Below are positions 12,991 to 23,190 of a stretch of 64,000 nucleotides of DNA, in pieces. Made by a program: the position numbers and the translations under genes. This DNA comes from Fratercula arctica (Eukaryota; Chordata; Aves; Charadriiformes; Alcidae): positions 186,208,455 to 186,272,454 of the forward strand of contig CANTUZ010000001.1 in the NCBI GenBank assembly GCA_947846985.1, given 5' to 3'. Each line of letters begins with the position of its first letter. Positions within the stretch are counted from its first letter, which is position 1. The notes beneath the pieces are model-generated. The model saw nothing but the letters and a program-made list of their open reading frames with translations, did not search any database and was not told the DNA's origin.

Positions 12991-13799
12991 ATGAATGCAG
13001 CCTCCTGAAGCCAAGAAGCGCTGTGAAGTGTGAGTGCCTCTGCATTTTGAAGAGCAACTGTCTTGGACCATCATGTGCTGAACTGAACCCTTGGGCCTGG
13101 CAGGGCACGGCGTGGCAAGCAGCAGAGGATGGAAGAGGTTGTGACGGACACCGGCACTCTGCCACTCATCGCTTGGGAGGCTCAACCCACGCCGGGAAAC
13201 CCACTCTGCCACGGGAGCAAGATTTCTAGGGAAAAGAGAAAAAAAAGAAAAGTTGCCAGCGCTCATTAAGATTTATTATATGTCTGAACTTTTGTAGTCC
13301 CGAAGCTTAACGACAGATGGTGGTGTAACTCCACCAATTTTGTAACGTCTCCATTCGCTTTGATGTTGTAATACAGATTCTCCTCGATTTGACTTCGGTT
13401 AAAAACAGCATTTTCTGCTCTTCCCAAAGTGTCTCGGGAGCCGTGCGCGGGGAGGAAGGGGAACGAACCTATTTAGAAGAGGAGTCTGTCTGTTTTCTTG
13501 TTCGCTTTCTAAACAATCCTAATGGAAAATGGCAGTCTGATCGACACCTAACGCTGCCAGCTGCACGGAGAAAATACATTAAATTAATTAAAGGAAGACG
13601 TTTTCAAAGCGGTTTATTTCAAGCGAGAAATACAATACAATTGTGCAGATGAAATCTCAAGCCGTAAACAGGAACAAATAAAACGCACCAGCCTTTTTCA
13701 TTAGAAAGCCCAGTTATGTATTTTACGCCGTAATCGTCGTTGTGAAATACAATAAAATAAATTTTAGAAAAGAGTCGGGAAAGCGCACGTTTGTTTAGC
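12991..13799. other. Left shore of the CpG island
   Basis: GC content and CpG density rise gradually; CpGs become frequent from about 13420 and again at 13725-13790. A moderately AT-rich segment at 13560-13700 separates them. No gene is visible. Confidence 0.5.
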
Positions 13800-14072
13800 T
13801 CTCATTTTGCGTGGGACCGGCGAGCCGCGCACACCCGCGCAACGCCGAAGCATTTCGGCAGCCGCGTTGGCCCCCGCGGGTTATTCCCCATCAGAGAGGG
13901 GCCGCCCGCGGGGTCCGCCTCGTCGAGGGGGGCACTTCACAGCTCCTTAAAGACAAAGCGCAGCCCAGGCGCGGGGTGACGGGGCCGGCAGCGCTGCGGG
14001 AGCGGAGGGCGCCCGGCCCGACGGCGGCGGCCCGGCCCGACCGAGGGGGTCGCCGTGTGCCGCCGCTCCCGC

Positions 14073-14092
14073 CCGTCCGTCCGTCCGTCCGT
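14073..14092. repeat. (CCGT)5 microsatellite
   Basis: Five perfect CCGT units inside the CpG island; each unit carries one CpG. Confidence 0.9.
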
Positions 14093-14618
14093 GCGGGGCC
14101 GCCGCCGGCCGTCCAACGAAGTTGGGGGTGCCCCTGCTGCGGGCCGCGCCGCCCCGCCGGTTCGGGTACGGCGGGGTCTTCTCCCAACGAGTGCCCGGCG
14201 CGGCGTCCTCCGCCGGTACCGGCGTTTGCCCGCCCGCCGCCGCCGGCTCCCGAGGGCCACCCGCCTGTCCCCCCGGGGCGCGCATGCCCGCCCGCGCGGG
14301 GAGGGGGCCCCGACGCCCACCGGGCCGCGCAACCCGCGACCCCGCGGCGCCCCGCGCCCGTGCCCGCGGAGCCCGTCGGCGGACGGAGCCCGCGGCGCCC
14401 GATTTCGTTTTCGGGCCGGCGGCGAGCGGGGCGGGGGGCCCGGCGCCGTTTCCCTCCCCGCCCCGTCGTCCCGCGGGGCGCGGAGCGGCGGAGGGCGGCT
14501 GCCGGCGGAAACTTTGTCCCGCCGCCCCGCGGGGTGTGCGGCGAGTGTCACCCGCAACCGTTGCGCTCGCAAACCGCCGCGGCAGCCAGCAAGCTCCCCG
14601 GTAACCGGTGGCAGCGAC

Positions 14619-14628
14619 GGGGCGGGGG
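14619..14628 (+). promoter_or_regulatory. GC box (Sp/KLF-type site)
   Basis: GGGGCGGGGG matches the Sp1/KLF consensus. Similar sites occur near 14426-14436 and 15773-15784. Occupancy is an inference from the motif and the island context. Confidence 0.5.
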
Positions 14629-14629
14629 A

Positions 14630-14672
14630 TGGTGGTAGTGGTGGTGGTGGTGGTGGTGGGAAGGGGGGGGGG
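14630..14672. repeat. (TGG)n microsatellite followed by a G run
   Basis: GGT/TGG triplets run from 14630 to about 14660 with one interruption (GTAGTG), then AA and a run of ten G to 14672. The plus strand is all G-triplet-like and could form a G-quadruplex. Confidence 0.85.
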
Positions 14673-14801
14673 CGAGACAAAAGAGTGGCGAGTAGCAAAT
14701 AAATAAATTTTACGACCACCCATCGGCAGCGCCGCGCCCCCGCGGCGGCGGCGAGCCTGCCCCGGCGCTGAACTTTCACCTCCCGAACCCGGCCGCGCCC
14801 C

Positions 14802-14806
14802 ATTGG
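14802..14806 (-). promoter_or_regulatory. Inverted CCAAT box (NF-Y-type)
   Basis: CCCATTGGCTG is the reverse complement of the classical NF-Y site, flanked by GC-rich sequence. It marks a likely core-promoter area, with transcription usually starting 50-100 bases away. Direction is not decided by this motif. Confidence 0.5.
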
Positions 14807-15969
14807 CTGCCCGCCGCCCCGCCGCCGCCCCGCACCGGCCCCCGGCCAGGCCCCGGACCCGCCGCCGCCGGGCAGGAGGGTGCGCGGAGCGGCGCGGAGG
14901 GGCCCCGAGTTGCGGCGGCTCCACCCCCGCGGTAACCTACCCCTCCTTTCATCCTGGGGGTGCCCGGTGCCAGTCCCCCCCCCCGGCACCGCCGGCCTTC
15001 CCGGGGGTTGAGCGGCGGCGGGCAGCGGGCAAGTCTCCCGCTTGGCCTTGGAGCAGCGGGCGGCGAAGTTTTTTTGGGGTTTGTTTTTTTTTTTTTGGTG
15101 AGTTTTTTAAATTTTATGGAATAAATGCGGTGCCTGTTAATTCTGAGTGAGAAGTCACTTTTGATTCCGGCCCTCGGCGGGTCACGGGGAGCCTTTCTCA
15201 TTCAAAACCGCGCGGAAAGCCGGGGGCCGGGGTGGCCGCGCCGGGCTCCCAATTCAGCAAACCCACGCTCCGGCCGCGCTCACGCGAGTCCTTCCACCCG
15301 AGCACGGCCGCGGCGACGAGTGACCGAGGACCGCGGGGGAGGACACGGACCGGCTTCTCCCCTCCCTACCCACGATGCCGGCACTTCTCCCCCTTCCCTT
15401 TCCCCCACTCGGGAATCACTTGAGAAAGTGTTTTTTTCCGCGGGGGAGCGGCAGCCCCCGGACACGCGGTTCCCGCTGCGGGCTCCCGCACCTTGCTCCG
15501 AAATGTCGGGGTGGGGTGAAAGAAAGTTTCAGGGCCCACGCGTGCCCCCTCGGCAAAAGTGCCGCCGCCGCCGGGGCGGCCTGCCCCGCCACGCCGCCCC
15601 CTCCCCACGCGGGTCCCCCGGGCCGCGAGTGCCGCGGCACCCCGAGGGTTGCCAGCAGGCTGCAGGCAGCCGGCACGGCCGGCACAACACCCGGCTTTGT
15701 TTTCTGCCCGTCTGCTAAACTCGTTGTGTCTAACGGGGCCGGAGGAGCGGAGCGGCGGCGGGGGGGCAGAGCGGGGGCGGGGAGGGGGCCAGCCGCCGAG
15801 AGCAAACAACTTCCCCGACGGTTTGTTGACATAGCAGGTGGACCCGCCGCGGCCCGCGGCACCCGGCTCCGGCGGGGACGGGCCGGGGGAGGCGCGGAGC
15901 GGAGCGGGGCACGGCCCAGCGCGTCCCGCCGCACTTTTTTTTTTTTCTTGTTGCCATCACCCCCCCTCA

Positions 15970-15985
15970 CCCCCCCCCCCCCCCC
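15970..15985. repeat. C16 homopolymer
   Basis: Sixteen C in a row, preceded and followed by more C-rich sequence (15960-16007). The minus strand has the matching G run, a candidate quadruplex. Confidence 0.9.
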
Positions 15986-16103
15986 AGCCCTCCACCCCCA
16001 CCCCCGCGCATTATTAGCACTTCTGTGCAGGCCACTACGCGATCATGTGAGGGCTCCCTCCTCACTCCCCTTTCTCCAAAGGAGCCGGTGTGTGCAGCGG
16101 CGG

Positions 16104-16148
16104 TTTTTTTTTTTTTCTTTTTTTTTTTTTACTCTTTTTTTTTTTTTT
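16104..16148. repeat. T-tract cluster inside the CpG island
   Basis: T13-C-T13, then ACTC, then T14, inside GC-rich flanks. Such a stiff, nucleosome-disfavouring tract in an island may keep it open; that is an inference. Confidence 0.85.
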
Positions 16149-16392
16149 CCCCTCGCATTCCCAACAAAACACATACACACAGGCGGCACACTCCGCACAC
16201 GGGCGGACCCGCACGCCGGGGGAGGGAGAGCGGGACCGCGGCTCCCCCACTAGCGCTGGGGCAAGCGCCAGCCGGCGGGAGGGCGCGCGCGGTTCCGCGC
16301 CCGCGGAAGGGCCCCCGCGCCGCCCACGCGCGTCCCGGCCCGCGCGTCCCGGCGGCGGCAGCGGCGGCGGCGGCTCCGCCCGCAGAGACTTT

Positions 16393-16400
16393 GCATGCGC
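16393..16400. promoter_or_regulatory. NRF1-like site
   Basis: GCATGCGC is the core of the palindromic NRF1 site (GCGCATGCGC). It overlaps an octamer-like ACTTTGCAT to its left (16388-16396). It lies about 65 bases before the donor at 16465, so it would fall in or just before a candidate first exon. Confidence 0.4.
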
Positions 16401-16463
16401 GGCTCCGCTCGCCCTTTCTCTCGGTGTCAGCTCGCCGGGACGCCCCGCACGGTGTCTCCTCCC

Positions 16464-16470
16464 GGTAAGT
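16464..16470 (+). other. Candidate first-exon 5' splice site
   Basis: G|GTAAGT matches the U1 consensus through +6, with the exon ending at 16464. It lies in the right half of the CpG island and points right. No ATG-led coding frame convincingly ends here, so the exon would be 5' untranslated. The partner acceptor would lie beyond the window or in an unrecognised exon. Confidence 0.4.
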
Positions 16471-17168
16471 GCTACCCCCCCCCCCTCCTCCCCCCGTTCC
16501 CCCCCTCCTCGCTCGTCCCCACCTCCCCCCCGCTCCCCGGTGTGACTTGCTGCTTCCACCCGCTCCCCCCCGTCCCCCCCCCGCCGCCGCTCACTGACTT
16601 GCCGCCGCCGCGGGAAAGTTTGGCCGCGGCCGGCGCGGCCGCGGGAGTGACATGTGTCAGGTCTCCCGGCACCCGGGGGGCACCGCTCCCAAAAATGCAC
16701 CGCCAGCGAAGTGGGGGGGGGGATAGAGGGGTGGAAGGCGGTGGGGGGAGCGCTCGGCGGCAGGAGGCGGCCGGTGCTCCGGCCGGAGTTCGGGCTCTCC
16801 CTGCCCAACCCGGCCGCGGCAGCGGGGCGGCGGCTCCCCCCGAATCTCCCCAGGCGGGCGCCCACCCTCCTGCCCTCCCTCCCGTCGCGCAGGGCCGCGC
16901 AACCCGCGCACCCCCCCGCCCCGCGCCCCCCGTAGTTAAAAACAAACAACCTGTAGCCTCCCGGTACGGGGACAGAAGTGCGAGGCGGGGAGGGCTCGGG
17001 GCCGGGCTTCCGAGGGAGCGTGTGCCGGGGAGGCTCGGCCATCCTCGGCTCGCTTCCCCTTGTGGGGTTGTTTTTTTTCTTTTCCCTCTTTTGATTTTTT
17101 TTGTTGGTTTTTTTTTTTTTTTTTTCTTCTTCTTTCCCCGAGACCTCCCCAGCAGACAGCCCGGGTGA

Positions 17169-17187
17169 AGAAACGTGTCACGTTTCT
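17169..17187. promoter_or_regulatory. 19-bp perfect palindrome with ACGTG/CACGT half sites
   Basis: AGAAACGTG-T-CACGTTTCT has 9-bp arms that are perfect inverted repeats around one central base. Each arm carries ACGTG, the core recognised by bHLH-PAS and related factors. It lies in the right part of the CpG island just before a stretch of CTGC(C) repeats (17199-17212). A role as a dimer binding site is inferred from symmetry only. Confidence 0.5.
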
Positions 17188-17230
17188 CCTTTGTGTGCTG
17201 CCTGCCTGCCTGCCGGAGGGAGAAAGCGCA

Positions 17231-17251
17231 CCCCCCCCCCCCCCCCCCCCC
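17231..17251. repeat. C21 homopolymer
   Basis: Twenty-one C in a row within the island. Length is likely to vary between individuals and to cause sequencing errors. Confidence 0.9.
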
Positions 17252-17456
17252 GCCCCGGCCCCCGCCTCTCCGCCGGCGCGGAGGGGCCGCCGCTGCCGGC
17301 CGCCCCCTCGGGGCGCCCCGCGCCCCCTTGCCCCGGGGCTCCCCCTCTGGCGTGGGCGGGGAAGCGCAGGGCCGCGGGGGTGCCCGCGGGGCCTCCCGGC
17401 ACTGTTTGGGCTGCTCGGGGAACGGCGTCGCCCCCCACCTCCCCCCAAAAGACAGT

Positions 17457-17478
17457 AAAAAAAAAAAAAAAAAAAAAA
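17457..17478. repeat. A22 homopolymer
   Basis: Twenty-two A directly after the GC-rich block and before a return to GC-rich DNA at about 17510. It is the one long A run on this strand within the island. It has no obvious retroposon body attached to its left. Confidence 0.9.
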
Positions 17479-17860
17479 GCCTAAAACCAAGGATTAATAA
17501 ATAATGATGTTAGAGCTGCGGAGTTCCGGAGGCGGCCTCCGTCGTGGCTGGTGCGTGGGGGCCTTCCCTTGAAATTGGCTCTTGAAATTCCAGAGGACTG
17601 CGGGACCTGGGAAAGTTTTGAAAGTTTAATTTGGAGGAGCGGGGAGAGGCGGCGAGCCCGCGGCTGCGAGGCGTGCGGGGCTTTGCTTTTCCAGCCGGGA
17701 ATGCCAGGGCAGGGAGAGGAGGGAAGGGAAGGGGCCGGCGCCGGTGCCTCCTCGCTCCGCTTTCTGCGGCGCCGAGCGCGGGGTGCGCAGGCTGCGCGGC
17801 TCTCCGCCGGCCTTCACCTGCTGGAAAGCCGCTTGCCACCCATCTGAGCTCGCCCGGCGA

Positions 17861-17868
17861 AGGTAAAG
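17861..17868 (+). other. Second candidate 5' splice site
   Basis: AG|GTAAAG has a good match to the donor consensus; the exon would end at 17862. It follows the GC-rich block 17510-17862, near the right edge of the island. This could be an alternative first exon to the one ending at 16464. No convincing coding frame ends here. Confidence 0.3.
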
Positions 17869-17960
17869 AGGCTGCGTGAGGCGATTTCGCTCCCTTTCCC
17901 GCAGTTGGGCGGCGGTGAGGTCCCGGGATGGGGGTTTCATCCCGGGCTGCGGGGCGGGCA

Positions 17961-20900
17961 GGCGGTGCAGGCAGGAAAAGACACGTTTAAAACTTGGGGA
18001 GAGCAGCCCGGACGGAAAGCGGGGCTGCTGGTGTGGTCTCCGGGGAAAAATCATCTCAAAAGTAACCAGCCTACATTTACAGTATCATCATCTGCCCCTA
18101 AAGAGCGCAGAGCTGCAGATGGACGAACGCCCAGTGATCTCTACCTGGGAATCACTTCTATTTTTTAAGAAGCTGTGTTTGTTTATGTACTTTCTTACAG
18201 AGAGAAACACAAAAGTTCCCTTTCCAAAGAGGATTTCCCCTCCGCGTTTTCCCCACATAAAAGCCCCTGCCCCAAACTCGCTCAAGTGAGTGGGAATCTT
18301 TCCATTGACATCAGTAGGAATCGCTCCGTTGACTCAATGGGCTTGGATCAGGCCCTTGGAAATTTTCTTACAAATGTGGGACTGGGAAGTTGCGCGCAGT
18401 GTCTGTATACCCACGGTAATTTTGGGGGGGGAGGGGGGGAAGAAGTCAGAGACAAAGTTTTAAGAGATTTTGACAGGTTTAATTTTATTTTTATTTCCCC
18501 CCCATGCTAGGTAATTTAAAACCATTAAGGAAAAACATTACTGCTAGTAATATTACTCTAAAGAAAATATGATTAATTATTAAATTGGTTTCTCTAATGC
18601 TACACTAAACCCTTTTGAGCGAGATATAGATTTTAGCGTTCAAATTAGTATTTATTTTTAATTTAAGGTTTTTCCTGACTGTAATAATTTGTTCATATTA
18701 AATGTAGATATTGAAAAGACCCCTGTTTTGCAGTAATTTGCTATTTTAGTGTAGTTCTTACAAAACGGTCGTGTTCTGTAGCATTTTTGTATACTTAAAT
18801 CATTCATCTAACTACTGAGAACAGTAGATTACTAAACGGTTGAGGGAAAGGAAAGAGTGTTTCAAATATCCCATTTCCAAAACACATATAGTAACCTTCA
18901 TGCCAATTGATAGGTCACTTAGTGACATAGAAAAGATACGTAATTAGACATTCTAATTTATTTTATTAATATATAGCACCTGAAATACACTGCTTCATGT
19001 GAGGCCTTGTTGGTGTAGGCTTTAAGATTTAACAGTAACCTTGCCAGGAAGCTTAAGGAGAATCAATTGTATAAATATTTGGGTATTTCTTTGTTTTTTG
19101 TTTAACCTCAGTGATTCTTGGGTTTGTCACAAGATCTTTGCTACTGTGAGGTGTTCATAATGTTTAAGAGAGGAAAAAACCTAAATGTTTTGTAGCTTTC
19201 TGTTTAGTGAAGATTTGTGTAAAATTACCAAAGAGTCTACAGGGAACAACCAAATTAGAGTTTTTTGAGTGTGAGGAAGAATAAAAGAAATTTATTAAAT
19301 TCAGGATATTTTAGTTAGTGAATACATGGTACTATTTTAAGCTTGCACTAGGGTTTGTACAATAGCCAGGTGTTGAATTTCATATGTTTTTGAAGTGACT
19401 GTTTTTTTTCCGGTAATCATCTGTTGCTTATACATTTTTTAAATGCTTTCTCTAATAGAACGCGTTGAAACTAACATTTTAGGATTAAAGGTGTATTTGC
19501 TTAGAAGCATTCCGTCAGACTCCAGTGCATTTTTAGAAAAGTTCTTATTGGACTCAAATGTATTTTAAAAAATTACTGTAACATAAGCTTTTTTTTTTTT
19601 TTCCCCCTGGACTGATTTACGTGAGCTAGAATAAGCTTTTTATATTCTGAGGAATATACCTGATTCAGCATTGCATGCACAGGAGTTATTCAAGGCTAGT
19701 GGGCTGAAAACAATAGAAAACTTCTGAGATGTGATCCGTGTTGTGGCAGTGTTTTGCTATGTGTCATTGAAAATGTCACTTAACCTCTTTGTTTTTTCAT
19801 CATCAAAATGTGAGAGCTGGTATTTATCTATCTTTCTGATAGGGTGATTAATTAATATTTCTTGAACACTGAGTACTCTTTTGTTCCATTTCTATTTTTA
19901 CCAGGTTTATTTTGGAGAAATTAAATTCTGATGGTGGTTGAAAAAGAATGGTTCATGGGAGTCATCCTGTTTTTTCTTTGTGAGTCAGATCGTGAAGAGG
20001 TCACTTGCTCATAGGAATTGAAAATGATTTAGGACATAGGTCACTGAGAAGTACCCATGGAATGATTTTGACTGGAGAAAATAGCAAATCATGGTCAAAC
20101 TGAAAAATGCTATCAGCTTTGTTGCAAAATAATAATTTTTGGTACACTCGAACTGATTACTCTCTTCAAATTTTGTGACAGCTAGTGGGTCTAGAAGCAA
20201 TGCAAATTACCTATTTTTTTTCACAACCACTGTAGCATATCTCTCAACTAGTCCCTGTTAGAAGAAATATTTGTCATTTAGATTCCCATTCCTTGTCCTG
20301 TTTTGACTTGAGATCTTTCTTGATTGTATGTGTAAATTAGTGGCACCAGAAAAACCGAATAAAAAAGGTGAAATTATAGAAAACGTTAACTGTAATAAAC
20401 TAACCTCTTAAATTAAGGTTAATCTTAAAATTCCTATTTTGTGGTTCATTGTTAATAGTTTGGAAGTTTTCTTCCACATTTGCTCCTTCACAGAATGGGC
20501 ATACTTAACCTCATTGTAACCATTTCCAAGGGTAGTTTTAAACTGAAATTTCAAAACTTCTAGATTGACATAAAAACAAGGAGCAATCCCACAAGTATCA
20601 TTTAACACCGATCATCTTTTTTCCTCCTTTCTGAGGCTCTCACTAGTTTCGTCGCACTTACTACTTTTAAAAATCTTCCGAGATGTTTACTGCAAATTAT
20701 GAGAGGCATCTATCCTTTCATGCAAGATTTGCATCTGTTTTGGCTTTTCTGCCTTCCCCCCCCTCCATTTCTACTGGGTTTATGTTTTAAGGGCGAGATC
20801 ATGTTTTGTGTCAGAAAGCTGGATTTAAAAGTGCCAGCAAGAGCTCGCCTATGCTGTCATCACTGAAGTAGCTGAAAATAATCTCTTTAATGAACAGTTG

Positions 20901-22863
20901 CTATGATGTTTATCGGTTCACCAAAGTGTAGTTTGGGATGGTGTTGGAAAGTAAAGTTTGAGGAGTGAGTTATGTGTGGAATTGTGTTTAGCATCACGAT
21001 TTCAGTTCCTATTCTAAGGAAGATGAAATTAAAATGTTAAACACATTGTGTTATACTATTAACTGTCTTAAGTCTTTTTAGGAAATTGTAGAAGTTGTTC
21101 AGGAGGGGGAATAAGAACATTGTAGGCTTAACTTTTTATCCGTTTAGTTAGTTATTTCTTCTTCCTGCAAATAGTAATCACATGTCTGGAGCTGGAAAGG
21201 GTTTCGCTGCCGTTTGTTTCTTATTTAAATACGTACGTTAGTCAGGCTGGCTGCTGAGGGCAGAGCCGATTCCCTTGGACACCACGAGCTGTACCCTCGA
21301 CGTGCCCCAAGGGTGGCAGAGAGCTTCCCTGTGGCTGTAGGTAACGCAGATGAGTTTCTGATTGATCAGGCTGTGCGAGGGAACGACAGGCAGGTTGGTT
21401 TAAGGCACAGGCAGCACCTGCGCTCAACCTGCAGGAGCGACATTTTCTGCTCTGTCCCCCTGCTGCCCTGTGATGGCTTGTGTGGGGTGGAAGGAGTGAT
21501 TGCGGACCTCCTTCATAAAACCCAAGCCCTCTTTGAGGTTCACAGGCTGGCTTTGGCTTATCTGTGGAGCTTACTTGTTTGCCAAGAGACTTTGGTCTTC
21601 TCCCTCCGTCCTATGGGCAGCAGGTGCTGAAAGCGGGTGGTGGGGTGTCTCTGCTTTGAGAAGTTTCCAGGCCATTGGTGGTTGCAGGTTCCACAGAGAT
21701 GCTGCAGATCCTTTGCTCAGTGAGCTGGTCCTTTGGACCTCTGCTGTGCATCAGACCATGGCTGCAAATTGCATCAAATTAAGTATGTCTATAAATTGCT
21801 GATCTCAGCCCCGTTTCAGCTGGTTTGCCTCCAGGATGTTGTGAGGACAACCGAGATTCCAGTGGGCCTGTGCCAACCTTGTCCCTGTGGGAGGTACTCT
21901 CGACTATTGGGCCCAAAACTGGAAATTCATTTGAAGAGTGGCATTTTGAGGCTAGGTGGTATATCGCTATATATAACTAGGAATTTGTTGTGTTTTTCTA
22001 AGCACATTATTTATTTGGAGAAGTATTTACATTTGAATTAAAAATTTCCTATACCTTTTGATTTTTTTGTTGGAAGAAGATACATTGTCCTGTTAGAATC
22101 ATTTAATTTTTCTCTTGCAATGCAATGCATATTTTGCAACTTTGGTCAGAATTTCTCTCCTAAGTAAATTTAAATACTGAGTTATTCAATTATCCATCTT
22201 CCTTATTTCAACCTGAACTGACATGATACCTATTTTAAAAATATTAATTATGTATGTGATGTGGTTTGAATTTATATATTTTACATAATTTGACAAATCA
22301 CGGTTTTGACACATATATATGTTAAAATGGTGTGATCCTGGTGGATATTACCACTGTGGTTTTGGTGATGTGTCCTTTGAGGGAAGGAAGGAAAATGGCT
22401 GTACAAGTGTACCGAGTTGTGTGGCTTCTCTAACAGGACCAAATTGGATAATTGAGTTTGCAAGGAACTTGTGACTGGAGAAACTCCAATCACAGAGTTG
22501 CCAGATTATTTCAGGCATAAGGCTGCGCTAAGGATTTACCAGGTGTTGATTTTGAATTTGCCCAGGAACAGCGAAGAAAATTGAAGAGAGGTGAACAGGC
22601 CTAAACACCGTTTAAACTTTGCTATTTGGTCAGTGTTAAGTCTTCTCGTAAAAAAGTTACTGTCAATTATGTTGTTGATTTCTCTTTTGCAACTCTCACT
22701 ATTAACGTTGAGGAGGCATGTTGTGCTCCTGCAGTTGTAACCCACCTAGGAAAACAAGTGGTGGGTAATACCTGTGTAATAAAACCTGTAGTTGACGTTT
22801 AACCTCTTGGAAATCAGATCAGAAACTGTCAAGTTTTTCCACGTACAAATAACGTAGAGGAAA
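17961..22863. other. AT-rich non-coding DNA right of the island
   Basis: CpG density drops sharply and no coding frame has a recognisable domain. T14 lies at 19589-19602. A GC-richer patch at about 21240-21900 contains overlapping short frames on both strands (for example 21313-21630 plus, 21242-21427 minus) with no family match. The position and the rightward donors make this a candidate first intron, which is an inference. Confidence 0.55.
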
Positions 22864-23190
22864 TTTTAAGGGTTAGCGGTGGGAAGCCACGAAGGGCTCT
22901 GGAAAGGAGCAGGACCTCACAGAAACACTGGGGAGCCGGGGAGCGCTGTGGGAAGAGGCCAGAGAAAATGTGTGGCTGGGCAGGAGCTGCCGGGAGGCGC
23001 GCGGCCGCGCCGAGGAGAGGGGGTCGGCTCCGCAGAAGAAACAACTGAGTGGTTTTTTTTCTGATGCCCAATACACGAAATAAATTTTTCACTTCATCTA
23101 TGGGAAGAAATAATTAACTTTTTTTTTAACACCAGCGTTAACGCGCGCGGTCAGGCAGAGATGTGGCAGGCACAGGCGTGACGGCAGTTC
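22864..23190. promoter_or_regulatory. Small CpG-rich patch
   Basis: CpGs cluster here, including GGCGCGCGGCCGCGCCG at about 22996-23012 and ACGCGCGCGG at 23141-23150, while the flanks are CpG-poor. It could be a secondary promoter or CpG-rich enhancer, or a remnant of a GC-rich insertion. I see no exon. The minus-strand frame at 22829-23092 is open through it but shows no domain. Confidence 0.4.

Larger units (their letters stand above)
13800..17960. promoter_or_regulatory. Large CpG-island promoter region (about 4 kb)
   Basis: The sequence is extremely GC- and CpG-rich for about 4 kb, against an AT-rich, CpG-poor background on both sides. It contains GC boxes (for example 14619-14628), an inverted CCAAT box (14802-14806), an NRF1-like GCATGCGC (16393-16400), and strong donors facing right at 16465 and 17863. 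This is what is known of vertebrate CpG-island promoters with a non-coding first exon, and islands this long are typical of developmental regulators. Every long open frame inside, on both strands, is Arg/Pro/Gly/Ala-rich and overlaps others, as GC-rich DNA gives by chance. I could not identify a coding exon or name the gene. Short AT-rich breaks lie at about 14680-14735, 15065-15150, 16100-16185 and 17060-17140. Confidence 0.93.

Noticed and set aside
13811..14989. Several frames of 200-350 codons in the CpG island on both strands
   Set aside because: They overlap in nearly all frames, are Arg/Pro/Gly/Ala-rich, run through microsatellites and have no domain. GC-rich DNA is poor in stop codons.
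15125..17168. Further long frames (15375-16253 plus, 16062-17042 minus, 16395-17168 plus)
   Set aside because: Same reason: they include polyproline, polyphenylalanine or polylysine from C, T and A homopolymers and cross likely splice donors.
14073..17251. CRISPR-like repeats
   Set aside because: The repeats in the island are simple microsatellites and homopolymers without spacers. This is a vertebrate sequence.
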